A stretch of 64,000 bases of DNA, taken from Thunnus maccoyii (lineage: Eukaryota; Chordata; Actinopteri; Scombriformes; Scombridae). A program made the translations under genes and the position numbers. Where the stretch lies: the NCBI RefSeq assembly GCF_910596095.1, contig NC_056548.1, positions 9,573,151-9,637,150 of the forward strand, in the 5' to 3' direction. A model generated the notes under the pieces. That model was not told the origin of the DNA. It was given only the letters and a program-made list of their open reading frames with translations, and did not search any database. This document shows positions 1 through 11,800 of the stretch, one piece after another (positions within the stretch are counted from its first letter, which is position 1; each line of letters begins with the position of its first letter).

Positions 1-880
1 GGTTCGGCCTGGGATTATCTGCTGCTGATTGGTCCGGAAATTACATCCTACCTTTTAAAAATGGCCATTTTTCCACCAGTCCATTGGCAGCATTTTGACA
101 GCAGCACCTTGTTCCGTCCTCGGCCTCTGAACCACTCTGTTTTTCTATTTGTGATTGTCTTATTAGAGCGTTGTTAGACTTTGTGATGTATGGTAAGTAT
201 TTTTTGTACAAATTCGTGAATGCACATCCCACATTTATTTGTTGTAAATAGCACTGAAGCTGTAGGTGAAACTGTAGCTGCACTGTTTTCTCCTGGTTTT
301 GTTTAATCCTCGGGAGTTAGGTTTAGTACATGTCTTTTTGTTTGTTGGTTTGTTTCACCTACGTTAGTCAACACTTTTTGAGGAGACAGATTCTTATGTT
401 TGTTGTTTTGGCCTTGGGTCGCCCTGATCTATATTGCTTCAGTTTAATATTTAATTGTTATTTCACTCTTTTTGTAATAATAGCAATAAATTGTTTTACA
501 TATTGCAATTCCATGTTGAGATTTTGGGCCGGGGACCAGGGAGGGAACAACCTTTAACTCCCAATGTTGCACTCCAACCCCCCTAGACTGGGGCGTAACA
601 TAAAGTGGGGGCTCGTCCATCGTCTTTTTTTCATGTTTGTCCCACTTGTTGTTCATTGGTAAGTTGCTTTTGTTTTGCTTTTGTTTTTCTTTGTGTGTGG
701 GGGCACAACATGGAAGTTGAAGTAGATGAATTCACAAGAAGTAATACCCTTGTAAAATTGGACCGATGCACAAAAGCAGATTTTTTTTGGATTGCAAGTT
801 TCTTTGACATCTTTGTCCTATTGAACGTATGCAGTCAGTGAAGTTGGTGGAAAACAGCAACAAACTCAAGACACCATTAA
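1..880 (+). mobile_element. 5' part of an LTR retrotransposon (Ty3/gypsy-like), truncated
   Basis: Bases 606-618 read TGGGGGCTCGTCC, the core of a primer-binding site complementary to tRNA-Pro, five bases after a sequence ending in CA (600) that fits an LTR 3' end. The LTR would fill most of 1-600 and has a possible poly(A) signal (aataaa near 484); its left edge was not found and may lie outside the window. After a T-rich leader, an ATG at 710 opens a 43-codon frame (710-841) whose sequence resembles the N-terminus of fish gypsy Gag (a D-E-F start and a D-R-C-T-K block). The frame stops at 839-841 and no pol follows, so this is a dead 5' fragment. The primer site is seen directly; the family is inferred from its tRNA-Pro type and the Gag-like start. 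Confidence 0.6.
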
Positions 881-952
881 TTTTGCAGTAAATATGTGGG
901 AACCCTGCTTTTGGGAAGCAGTATGGGTACTTGGGGGGTCCTGGGAGGTAAA

Positions 953-1127
953 TGCTAGATTGGATGGGCCAGGGCGACAAACTCTTGCAGGTTCAGTTAG
1001 GGTTAGGGTTAGGGTTAGGCTTAGGTTAGGTTAAGGGTTAGGTTTTGGGTATAGGTAAAGGTTTTGGTTAGTGTACAAATATCACAAGAGTTTCACAAAC
1101 TGTCTCTCTGGCCCATCCAATCTAGCA
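953..1127. mobile_element. 175-bp inverted-repeat element (MITE) with telomere-like core
   Basis: The left end TGCTAGATTGGATGGGCCAG (from 953) is the exact reverse complement of the right end (to 1127), and the match continues loosely inwards (gacaaactcttg versus cacaagagtttc). The core at about 997-1050 holds four near-perfect TTAGGG/TTAGGC units followed by degenerate TTAGGT/TTAAGGG copies. There is no coding capacity. The form is that of a small non-autonomous DNA element; superfamily and target duplication could not be assigned. Confidence 0.7.
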
Positions 1128-1132
1128 CTAAG

Positions 1133-1450
1133 TGACCTGGAAGGCAGCAGTTCACTGCAGCTGGTCCAGGTCATCTGGGGAAGTACCCGGGGGAATGTGG
1201 GAATGGTCCCAGATGCCTGACCAGTACTCCCACTTGCTCCCCCTAGCATGGGTGGAATCTGGAAGGCAACAGTTCACTGCAGCTGGTCCAGGTTCATGCC
1301 AACCTTACTGGGGCAGGCTGGATGGCCGCAATCCTCTGTGGCTAATCTTGGTTGGCCCTCAGTGGAGGAGCACCCAGGGAGAGGAAATGCTGGGAGAAAG
1401 CTCAAGGAGGCAGCAGCTTGCTGTGGCTGATCAAAATGTGCGTTTTCTTC
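1133..1450. repeat. Diverged direct repeats, about 122 bp apart
   Basis: The unit at 1133-1170 (ctggaaggcagcagttcact and the bases after it, ending in gctggtccaggt) recurs nearly unchanged at about 1255-1292, and a weaker third echo (gaggcagcagcttgctgtgg) lies near 1408. This suggests the remains of a short tandem array with a period of roughly 120 bp. The frame 1132-1455 crosses it but resembles no known protein. Confidence 0.5.
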
Positions 1451-2340
1451 AGTAGATGTATGCTATTACTTTACTTTTTTCAAGCATATTCCAGTAATAA
1501 ATTAAATTTATAATGGCCGTCTATGGGAGTGTAGCTATAGTTATCAATATCTCAACAATTAAAAGAGCTAAAGTATTCATAGTTCATGGACAGGGGTCTC
1601 ATGTGGAAATGCTTGACATATTAAAACATGGTACCAATAGCACCACCATGTGGTAAGTTATTACGTGTTTTTTACATTTTGGCTAATAACTCGATTAGAC
1701 TGATTAGACTTAGACTGACCCGATTGGACTGATAGGCCACATTTTTTGCTTCTTTTGGCACGCATTTCATCTAATCTTCAAAAAACGTATGAGTTCGTTT
1801 TTGGGTATCACTTACCATTTGTCTGCAATGGTTACCAAAATTTTGAAAGTGTGGCCTGATGCACATAACAGGCCATAACTCTTCAACACAAATTATGACT
1901 GCAACCAAATTTGGGAATGTTGTACATACAACCACATTGCACAAGTTTGTAACATTTCATACAATTCTACCCACAGAGGCGCTACAGTAACATTATAACA
2001 TGATACTTCTAAAATTCTGTTGTCTTAAATAAAATGAAATGTGGTCCACAATTTCTCCATGAGAATGTGCACAGCATAATGAAGCCCCACCTTGTGCCCA
2101 TAAACACCACAATACTACTATTAACTGTAAAAACCATCTCTCTTAAATGTAATATTCCATGGCAACCAAATTCAGCAAAAAGTTGTACAGATAGGGATGT
2201 TAAATAAGTCTGTAGCATTTGATACAATTTTACCTGTAATTGTCACTACAAGATTTTAATAAATTGCTGCTGGAGCAGCAGCTAGCAGTCTTATCAGCTA
2301 GCAGCAATCCCACGCATTTTCTTCAGGAAATGCACATTCT
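1451..2340. other. Upstream non-coding DNA, probably old repeats
   Basis: AT-rich DNA with no convincing coding frame. Phrases such as ggccataactcttcaacac (from about 1870) and short gene-desert-like blocks resemble widely dispersed fish repeats, but no boundaries or target duplications are visible. Around 1690-1720 there is a small run of degenerate GATTAGACT units. Confidence 0.3.
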
Positions 2341-2396
2341 AGTTTCCCTTTGGGATTAATAAAGTACTAAATCTATCTATCTATCTATCTATCTAT
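2341..2396 (+). repeat. LINE-type 3' tail with (ATCT)n
   Basis: The phrase ccctttgggattaataaagt followed by about six ATCT units is the familiar 3' end of a fish non-LTR retrotransposon copy whose poly-tail became a tetranucleotide microsatellite. Only the last few dozen bases are recognisable. Confidence 0.5.
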
Positions 2397-2564
2397 GAAT
2401 TTTGGATACAACAAAAGCAGATAAATCCTTCCAGACTTCCGGAGCAACGACAAAACCAAAATAGGTGAATGAATCTCTCTAAACAGTCACAAAAAACACA
2501 GGCAGTATTATTTGCTTTACAGAATCTTGTAAAATAATGATCACCCATGTTGTTACCACACTGT

Positions 2565-2669
2565 TAGCTGCACACGTGGTCGGCATACGTCACCCGCAAT
2601 ACGCGCATGCGTGGTGGTTGACCCCGCCCCTCTCCTCTCAGTCCCTCCGCCGCGCAGCGACTGGCCAGA
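2565..2669 (+). promoter_or_regulatory. CDAN1: CDAN1 promoter (TATA-less, CpG-rich)
   Basis: A short GC/CpG-rich block directly before the CDAN1 start codon. It holds an E-box CACGTG (2573-2578), a CRE-like TACGTCAC (2586-2593), an NRF1-type palindrome GCGCATGCG (2603-2611) and an Sp1 GC box CCCCGCCCC (2622-2630). No TATA box is seen. The set is typical of housekeeping vertebrate promoters, which fits a broadly expressed histone-supply factor. The transcription start is not fixed; the 5' UTR must be short. Motifs are seen; their use is inferred. Confidence 0.6.
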
Positions 2670-5600
2670 ATGGCGGCTCTTTTGGAATCGCTTCTGTTGA
2701 AGAAAGTGGACGTTAATACGGTCTTGGACTGGCTGAAAAATGTTGAGGTAGGTCTGAAATAACTGAGAGCCACATGAGTGAGACATTTGATACGCGCTTG
2801 CCTTTGGGTAGCGTGTTATAAGAGATGACATAGCTCATAACTGATTGTAAACAAAACTTTTAGCTGGCGAGCTAGTAAGTTAGCTGTAGCCTGGATGGAA
2901 TTGATCCCAGACGCGACGTTAGTTACGTTGTCAACTTTCTCGCCAGTCTAGGAAGATTTTTGTGTTGCAAGTTAAAACAGATCATAACTTATCATAGCTG
3001 CTTGCTTCTTATTATTATTATCATCCGAAGGGGGCTGTGCAGCTAAGCAGATGTTAGCCAGCGCATTGTTAGCTCGGTGAAATGGCTATGTTCTGCAGAA
3101 ATGTCTTGAAGCTGTCCAACCTTTACTGACCTAGTCACGCACTATCTTGGGTTCGTCATGGATCGAGTAACGTTGACCATCTGTGCCAATTCAATCTTAA
3201 AATGCTGCATTTGTAACAATCGTTCAACAGTTGTGTGTCTCTTCTCAACAGGAGGGTGACAGGCTGGCGTTCAGTGAACCTGAGGTGACAGTTCACAAAC
3301 AAGAATTTGTCCCTTTTCTTTTAAACTTCCTGAGAGAGCAGAGCAGTCAAGCTCTAACCCATGGCCCTGCTACGCCTGCAAAGACTCCCAGCCGCCCCAG
3401 GCCTGCTGCTCAGATTCAGGGCTTGTCTGACAGGAGGGGTTGCAGGTCTTCTGGTGGTGGAGCTGGCTCTCGGAGTGCCAGTCGGGTCCAGCTGTTTTCT
3501 CCTGCGCCCTCTGTTTCCCCTGTGAATGAGTGGGATGCTGCCAGTCAGTCAGGCACACACTGTTTGAGCGGGGTCAGTGCTTTCAGCAGCCCCTCCTTTT
3601 CTACAACATGGAGCCCAGCCTCTAGGCCCTCGGGCTCGGAGCGCCGACCTGGCCAGAGGATCAGTCTTGGGGACTACATTGTTTCTCCTCCTGAACTCCA
3701 GAACAGCCCCAGTTTTCAGTCACAAAAGGGCCGCAGGAGGGGTGGCGGCGGCATGGCGATGGGGGGACAAGGGAGACATGGAGGAGGGCGTGGTGGACAT
3801 CATAGTGATGAGATTGGGAGGTGGGAGAGTGGGGGGAGAAGATCCGGTAGAGGAGGAGGAGGAGGAGGAGGAGGAGGATATGGTAGGATAAGTGAGCAGG
3901 TTTCACCTCCATCTGTGGGTCAGCTCAATTTCAACAATTTGGAGGACTTCCCCCCTGTAGGATCAGCATCCATTTCACCTGCGTGAGTCCAAACAACTCT
4001 CAGTTTAACAAAATTCAACACTGACTTGATCATCTTTTTTTCAGATTTGATAACGGTGTCCATTGTTCTTCAGGGGAACTAAACCGTCTAGGAGAATAAA
4101 CCCAACACCAGTCAGTGCAGAGCGGCCACACTCTAAACCAAAGACCTGCTTCACCTCCACCCCATTCAGTAAGCCCTCTAGTCCCCCGTCAGGGGTGGAG
4201 GCTCTGGAGGGGTCGATGACAGCGGCCAGTCCTCTGAGCCTGCAAGAAGAGAGGGAGCTACTAAAGAGGGAAAAGTAAGTGGACATGCAGAATCACTCAA
4301 TTGTTTTGACATGAAAATCGGCCTCTTATTGTGCCAGGGAGAGTAGTGGAAGAAAGGGTGACACAAATTTGCTACATGCTTTCTATGGTAGTGCCTTGCT
4401 GAAATATAAAGGAGACAAGTTAATAGTCTGTGCACTCAGTATGATGGTGTTATTCTACAGGTTTCCACACATATGTCCCAATATCATTATATTCTTCTTC
4501 TAGCCTCTGTTTTTTTCTGCTCTGACTGCAGCATCACTTTCTCTTCACCTCAGTTTATCTCAGCAGTTTCATATAGTAATTAATAATATTTTTATTTTTA
4601 GGACTAAGCGTGCTCAGCAGGCCTGCTCTCCTCTGCCGTCCTCTTTGGACCCTTGCACCCCTACCAAGTCAGGACTCAGGACGGGTTCTAAGGTTACACC
4701 AGACCTGCAGACACCATGTCCTGAACCATCCAAAGTCACCTTCGCCTCGGATCTGGATCTCCTGGCAGAACTATACTGTACCTGCATTTCTGGTAAATGA
4801 CCACTAGGTGGTGCTAGTGAGCTAAGTAATCAATAGGCTGAGGATACCATTTTAATAAAGTGAATTTTGAGAAACATAACAATCGTGTGTTTTCATGTCT
4901 TGCAGAAAACCTAGTGCCAAACATTTTCTTGGAGCTTTTCTTTGTGATGCAGTTGCTAACGTCTCAGTCTCCTCACACTCATGATGATGAACAAGAGAGT
5001 TTGTGTGCAGTAAATTCAGGTGATTATTTCTTATGTCACATGAAAAAATGCAATGATTTATCAACTGTCATTCAAAATGAAACTGATACAGCTCCTCTTC
5101 TGTTTCTTGTTTTCAGATGCTCTGGAGAGATGTTACCTAAGACAAGTACACAACTGTGTGTATTTTGCGGTGAAGGTTCTGGAGAATCAGTTTCAGTGAG
5201 TGTCTTTATGTCATGTGTCACAGTTTTCCTCATTTATCTCCTATTCACTAACAGGAATATATCAGCTCACAGATCTTTCCTGATTTAGAGACTTTATTCC
5301 TCCACTCTAGTTCAGTTGATTCATAAGCATGTGTTTTTATCACGTTTCAGGTTGGTTGCTCATTTGGACAAGTGCACCTTGCGTATGCTGGCAGAAAATG
5401 AAAGAGTGGCGTCTTTTTCTCTGGATCTCAGGGATCGATTGACTCAGGCCCAAGACAGAAGCACAGCCAAGGTAAATGCTTCAAATAAAGGTTATTGAAA
5501 ATATTTGAATGCTTGTCCCACTAATGATAGAAGTTATTTAAAAGCATCTAATTTTTCAATATTATGAATGTTATTACTACATGATATTTTGTACATGCCA

Positions 5601-5854
5601 CTTGCTTTTGTTTAAGAATAGTTTGTACTTGCTTAATTTCTCGGTAAACATTTTCCTTATTGGTCTATGATTTTCAGACAACCTGAAAATGTTATACTCT
5701 CTTTTTTGTTCATAACGTTTTGTATTCAACCTTCTCTCTTCCAGCTCTCTCCTTCAGTTTCCACTTTCATCCACTCGGTCCCATTCCAGCCCGCTACGGA
5801 CAACCGATCCAACTTCAATAGTGACAAAGCCTTCCACACTTTTAAAAAACAGAG
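2670..5854 (+). CDS. CDAN1: CDAN1 exons 1-8 (N-terminal region, ASF1-binding motif)
   Basis: Exons: 2670-2747, 3252-3982, 4074-4274, 4602-4792, 4906-5019, 5117-5195, 5351-5471 and 5745-5854. All introns are GT-AG. Exon 2 (731 nt) codes for the low-complexity Ser/Pro/Arg/Gly region with a (GGA)9 tract at 3852-3878. Exon 3 opens with [12 protein letters not shown], the ASF1-binding B-domain-like motif, followed by KPKTCFTS as in human. Exons 4-8 code for the start of the conserved helical region ([55 protein letters not shown]). Introns 1-7 are short, from about 90 to 500 bp, and nothing else was recognised in them. Confidence 0.95.
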
Positions 5855-8800
5855 GTATACACAAGCATTTTTTGTAGATTTATCTTTGAAATTAGTAGCT
5901 GCACTATTTCAAATATGTTCTAGGCTTGGTGCTTGATAAGTAGAGAATTCATAGTTCATAGCTTAAGTGCTAAACTAGACTTGATCATCAGTTATTCTTT
6001 TGCATGTCACATTTCTGCCCCTTTCTCAGAGATATTTTTTATGAGGTTCTGCGGGAATGGGAGGACTTTCACAAGGAACCAGGATGGAACTTTGATGCTG
6101 TTCTCGGGAGTAGGATCAGGCAAGTTCAATTAAATATTTGCAACAGCTTTTTTGCCTCCCGTACCAGCTGTAATTAAAAAAAAATCTATCTAGTTATCTA
6201 ATCTAACCTGATTTAGTTGTGCTTTATGCATCTTTTTGTGTTTTGTTTTTTTAGAGGAATGATGAGTCAACTGACCGCTGCAGGAAACCATTCACATTTT
6301 GCACGTCTGTTCCTGAAGCAGCTTGTTCAGGTAGACTATGGCACTTCATCCACACTTTCACAATCATCTTAATAAGTTATTTTTAATTTTTTTGTCTAAT
6401 AACTTACATTTAAGATAAAAAGACACCAGAATACATTTTCCTTAGATCAGAATTGTGGCGTATTGCCTAATATTGTATAACACTTGACCCAATAAGGTTC
6501 TTAATCCGTCGTTTTCTTCAGATGTGTAAAGGCCCCCGTTTTAACAGTTCTCCCGGGGACACCCCTGATGCCGACCTGCTGGGCATGCTGGGAGCTGACA
6601 GCCTGGGGCGTTTGAAGCGCCTCGAGGAGCGCCTCATTCAGCCTCAGGGAGTTGTTGGCCCCTGCCCTCCTCCGTCCTTCCCTGGTCACCAAGAGTTCTT
6701 CAGGGACTTCTTGCAGATAGCTAGTTGGTAAGATAATACATCGCAAACAGAGATCACCAAGTACACTGCATGATATGAAAAATATAAAATCTGCACACAG
6801 CATCTAAATGTTAAATTTATTTCATAGCTACCTAACCTGACAGGCCAGTTAGGGTGGTCTAAATTTTTCATAATAACAGTTATTTTATTTTATTAGCAAG
6901 TTTTTCATTTGGCAGATGTCCATTTCAAACTGAATTAAACGTTTAATTTGTTAAAAAGTAAAAGCTTTTTGTATGTATTCTGTGTCTGTTGTCTTTCTGT
7001 GATCTAACATGTCTTTCATACTGTGCACCAGCTGTCAGCTGAACCAGCACCTGCAGGACAGCTTGTGCCAGCAGCTCCTTCAGCTGGATGAGGTGTCCAT
7101 CCTGAGCCCTCCTGCTTCAATTGGGGAGGGAGAGGAGGAGGGAGATGGGGACATGGAGCAGCAGGTACTGTATGCTAGAATCAAACAAGCAGATATTACT
7201 GATATGTAAACTTGTCAGTGTTTCTGCGATTTACCTGTGTGTGCCATGTCGATTTGGATCAAAATAGTTATATTAGTAGTAACAATAGTTCAGCATGTAT
7301 AGTCCATAAAATACATTTTGCCAGATTCAGAAAAGACTAATCTCCTTTGCGTCTTATCTCATCAGGATGAGAAACAGCGGTTTGCCTCGGTGCTGCTCCT
7401 CGCTCGTCTTCTGGCTAAGTTTTTGGGATTCATTTCTTTTCTGCCTTACCAAACATCTGAGAGACCATCCAGGGAGATTCAGGAGGCCGCTATAGCCCTG
7501 CGCAGCAAGGTGATGAAAAAAGTTTAAAAAAGTAATACATCACAGGTCTGTTTGAAATATTAACATGAGAAATCTTATACTCTCTCTCGGTCTTACAGAG
7601 TGTCCCAGTGCTGGATGTGTGTGCTGTGCTGAGTAACAGTGTGAGGAGGCGGCGCACCATCCTGACTGTACCCTGGCTCGTGGAGTTCCTCTCCATGCTG
7701 GACTTTATTGGTCCTCTGCTGCTCTGCTACAGGACTGCTTTGGGAACACTGCTTCTCCTGTACAGGTAGAGTATGTCTCAACCTCGAGAAAAGCTGCAGT
7801 TAAGCACCTGAGGTTGTTTTTTTTCCCCCCCTTATTCTTTAAAACGCAAAAATATATATTATAGCTCTCATAGACTTTCAAACTGTAAATAACAAATCTG
7901 AAAACGCAAGTAAGAATCAGAAGCCTCTATCCTAACAACCTCAGGCAAACAAACACTTTCTTTTTTCTTTTTTATTCACTTTTGACCTCTTGTTGTTAAC
8001 TTTGGCTAAACATAGCTTTTGTTTGCTTGTAGGAGAATGCTGCTGGGCAAATGTGGAGAAATGTGTTACCTGAACAAGCTGCTAATGGTGTCTGTATTGG
8101 GATGGCTCTTCCAGGTAAGACACAACTTGTAGATATTTGTTTTTGAATATAATGGTATATTGTGAGCGGCAGAACACAACTGGTTGTAATCTACTTACAG
8201 AGCTCACTTTTGTCTTTGTCTGAGAATCATTTTTGTTACATTGTTGAACTTGTTGTGTTTTTACTTGTGCAGATCCCAGTGATTCCTGAGGACATTTTTT
8301 TCACCAGTGAGTTTACTGAGGTAGCGAAGCTGGAAGACAGCAACACAAGTGCTGCAGGACTTGTAAGTGAAATGTTCATTCCTCTCTGTATTTGTCCATA
8401 AAATTCCCACAGCTGGTTTTTCACTCATACTGCTATTTCTCTTGTTATTTTTTAGGACTGCATTTCCCTGGTGGATCAGCAGCTTCTCTATACATGTTGT
8501 CCATTTCTTGGTGAGTGGAAATGTATTTTGTTTGATATTCCCTCAGGGATGAATGGTGCAGTTTTTACCTTTACTTTTTTTTTTTTCATGTGGCTGTAAA
8601 AGGCAGCCAAGCTGGAGAGATTAGATCCTATTTTGTCCTTATATTATCACCACAAATGAGCCATTGAGCTGTGGATCAATGTTCTGGCTTGTTTTCATCG
8701 CTCCAGGTGAGTTTCGTAAGCTCCTAGCTGCCTTTGTGTCTGGAAGCACAGCCAAGAGTGGAGGAATAATTCGCAAGATCACTCCCACTTCTGCTGAGCT

Positions 8801-11800
8801 AAGAGATACACCAAGTGCCAACAGGTCGCAGCAGAAACTGCAGGTGAGTCAACAGGAGATGTAGTAAATAGAAATGTTATATTGCATCATGGAATTGCCT
8901 GCACGAGTATTCAAACCAAACACTCAAATGTGACAATTCTTCCTTTTGTGAAGGTGGATCTCGAGCAAGCCTTCTTTCATAACCAGCCGCCGTCTTTGCG
9001 TCGCACTGTGGAGTTTGTAGCTGAGCGTGTCGGATCCAACGCTGTCAAGCATATGAAGTAGGTATCACAGAGCTGGGAGGCGGTTGGGGTCTGAGAACTG
9101 CACATAATCAGTCATGAATTTCCATATTTCCAAGTCATGGATTTCCAAATTAACTGTAACTTTCACATTTCCTTATTTTACTTTTACCACCCTTCCACTA
9201 AATTACCTTTTAGAATTGAATAGGACTCTAAGAATAGCAGGTTATCAGCCTGCAAATTTGGTTGGTTGCCTACCTAAGTGGCTAGTGGACAAAGTGAGTG
9301 TTCAGGAGTTGGTGTGAATTTACCACCCTGTGTGCATGCATATATGTGTATCAAAAGTCTATTTTTAACAGCATTAAAACTGAACTGTATAGTATGTGTG
9401 TGTTTTTTGTGTGTTCAAATGTATCTGGGGATCTTTAACAGGGCCACATTAGTGAGTGAGTTGGTGGAGAGAGGTGAGAAGATGCTGCGAGATGGACTTC
9501 AGTCGCCAAACGCAAATCCATCAAAACTGAATGACTCTATCTGTGCTCAGCTGTGTGACACAGGCTTAGAGGCCCTGGCAAGAGCTACAAGGTACAACAG
9601 CTTATTTTACAAGTAACCTGCAAAATCTGTCTGTCTCCAAGTCTATTGATTTAATAGGATGTTAGTGCCAGGTTCTTTTTTTAATAGCCTGCATACTGTA
9701 CATGTATTAGTGAAGGGCCATTTGAGTCTGTATAGTCATTTCTACTTTATGGTAAACTCTGTTTTATGTGATTCTTCAGATTTTGCTGTGAGAAGAGTCC
9801 TGAAGCTATAAGAATCCTGCTCCCTGATGAGACCTCCCCTGCTGTAAGTCCTGTGAAAATCACTGTGCAAAATAGTAAATTATGGCATGTAAACATAAAA
9901 AATCCCGAAGCCTCCTTTTACAGAGCAAACCAAGCACATACAGTACATATATATATTATTTTAAGAGGGGAGGAAAAATACACAATAAACCTAAATAATG
10001 AGTGTGTTGTTCCATTTTTCTGATACTGTATCTCTCTGCAGGTCTTGACCACATCTGAAAACATCACCAAACGTCTTGCAACAGAAAAAGCCTGCAGCTG
10101 GCTCTCTGGCAACATTACAGGTAGTTGGGTGAAGCATCATTTATGTGTTTCTGCATGTTTTTACCCCTTTAAATTTGAGTCTCGGTCTTATAATTTTTCT
10201 AATGTGTTTTTTAGAGCTGCAACAATAAGTTGATTGACAGAAAAATAATCAGCAACTATTTTGATAATTGTTTTGAGCCAGATAAAAAAATACTAAAATA
10301 ACGGTTCCTGCCTTGAAGAAGGTCTCTGACTGAAAGCTTGTTAATTAAAAAGATTCTTGCACAGATTGAATGTGCAGATGCTTTTTTTTTTCTTTCAGTT
10401 CAAAGAAAAAATACCAGAATTTTCTGGTTCCAGCTTCTCAAATGTGAATATTTTCTGGTTTATTTAGTCCTCTGTGATATTAAAATTAATATCTTTGGGT
10501 TGTGGATTGTCAGTCGGAACAAAAAAAGACATTTTAGATTCCATTTTGGGTATTTACCATCTTCTGGTTTTTAATAGACCAAACAACTAATTAATTAATA
10601 GAGAAAATAATCAACAGTTTAATCAATAATGAAAATAATCATTAGTTGCAGCCCTAGTGTTTTTTGAACCTTTGTCATTTTTTCCTTTTTTTGTATTGAG
10701 ATGGGCAACCATGTCCATGTTTGCATTTAATTTGTATTCTTGTTCCAAATATTTGTCTTGTAATTTGAAACCACACATACTGTAATGATTGTGATGAATT
10801 ATGTGTGTCAAGCAGTAGCTACTGTACATTACATTTCAAAGTGTAACACTGACATGCTTTGGAAGAATTGTAAAACTTAAAGTTATATTTTGTTGAGACT
10901 ACAGATTATTATATTCAGATCCCTTTTACTTTTTCCACGTTGTTATGTTGCAACCTTATGCTAAAATTGTTCAAATTAATTTTTTCCCCTCAATACCCCA
11001 TAATGACGAAAACAGGATTTTAGAAATTTTTGCAAATTTATTAAAAAGGAAAAACTGGAATATCACATTCTGGCATAAGTATTCAGACCCTTTTCTCAGG
11101 TGAAGCACCTTTGGCAGCAATTACAGCCTTGAGTCTTCTCGGGTATGACACGTCAAGCTTTGCAGCTTTTTGGGGATTTTCCGCTCTTCTCCTCTGCAGA
11201 TCCTCTCAAGCTCTGTCAGGCTGGACGGGCATCGTCGGTGAACAGCCATTTTCAGGTCTCTCCAGGGATGTTTGATTGGGTTCAAGTCAGGGCTCTGGCT
11301 TGGCAACTCGAGGACATTCACAGAGTTGTCCCTAAGTCCCTCCTGCGTTGTCTTGGCTGTGTGCTTAGGGTCATTGTTCTGATGGAAGATATACCTTTTG
11401 GCTCAAAAAGGTCCTGAGCGCTCTGGACCATCATTAAGGATATCTCTGTTCTTTGCTCTGTTCAGCTTTCCCTCATCCCTTACCAGTCCCCCAGTCCCTG
11501 CTGCTGAAAAACACCCCTACAGCATAATGCTGCCACCACCATGCAGTGCCTGGTTTCCTCCAGACATGACGCTTTGAATTGAAGCCAAACAATTCAATCT
11601 TGGTTTCATCAGACTAGAGAATATGACCAGAGAATCTTGTTTTTCACAGTTTGAGAGTCCCTTACATACTTTTTTGCAAATTCTAAGCAGGCTTTCATGC
11701 GTCTTTCACTGAGTAGAGGCTTCTGTCTGGCCGCTCTACCATAAAACACAGATCGGTGGATTGTTGCAGTGATGGTTGTCCTTCTGGAAGTTTCTCCCAT

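Noticed and set aside
997..1050. Telomere end
   Set aside because: Only a few TTAGGG units, enclosed by the inverted ends of a small element and followed by ordinary genes.
3661..3912. Minus-strand leucine-rich frame
   Set aside because: Antisense of the (GGA)9 tract in CDAN1 exon 2.
4860..5288. 142-codon frame as a separate small gene
   Set aside because: It is CDAN1 exons 5-6 read through the intron between them; the two exons splice in frame.
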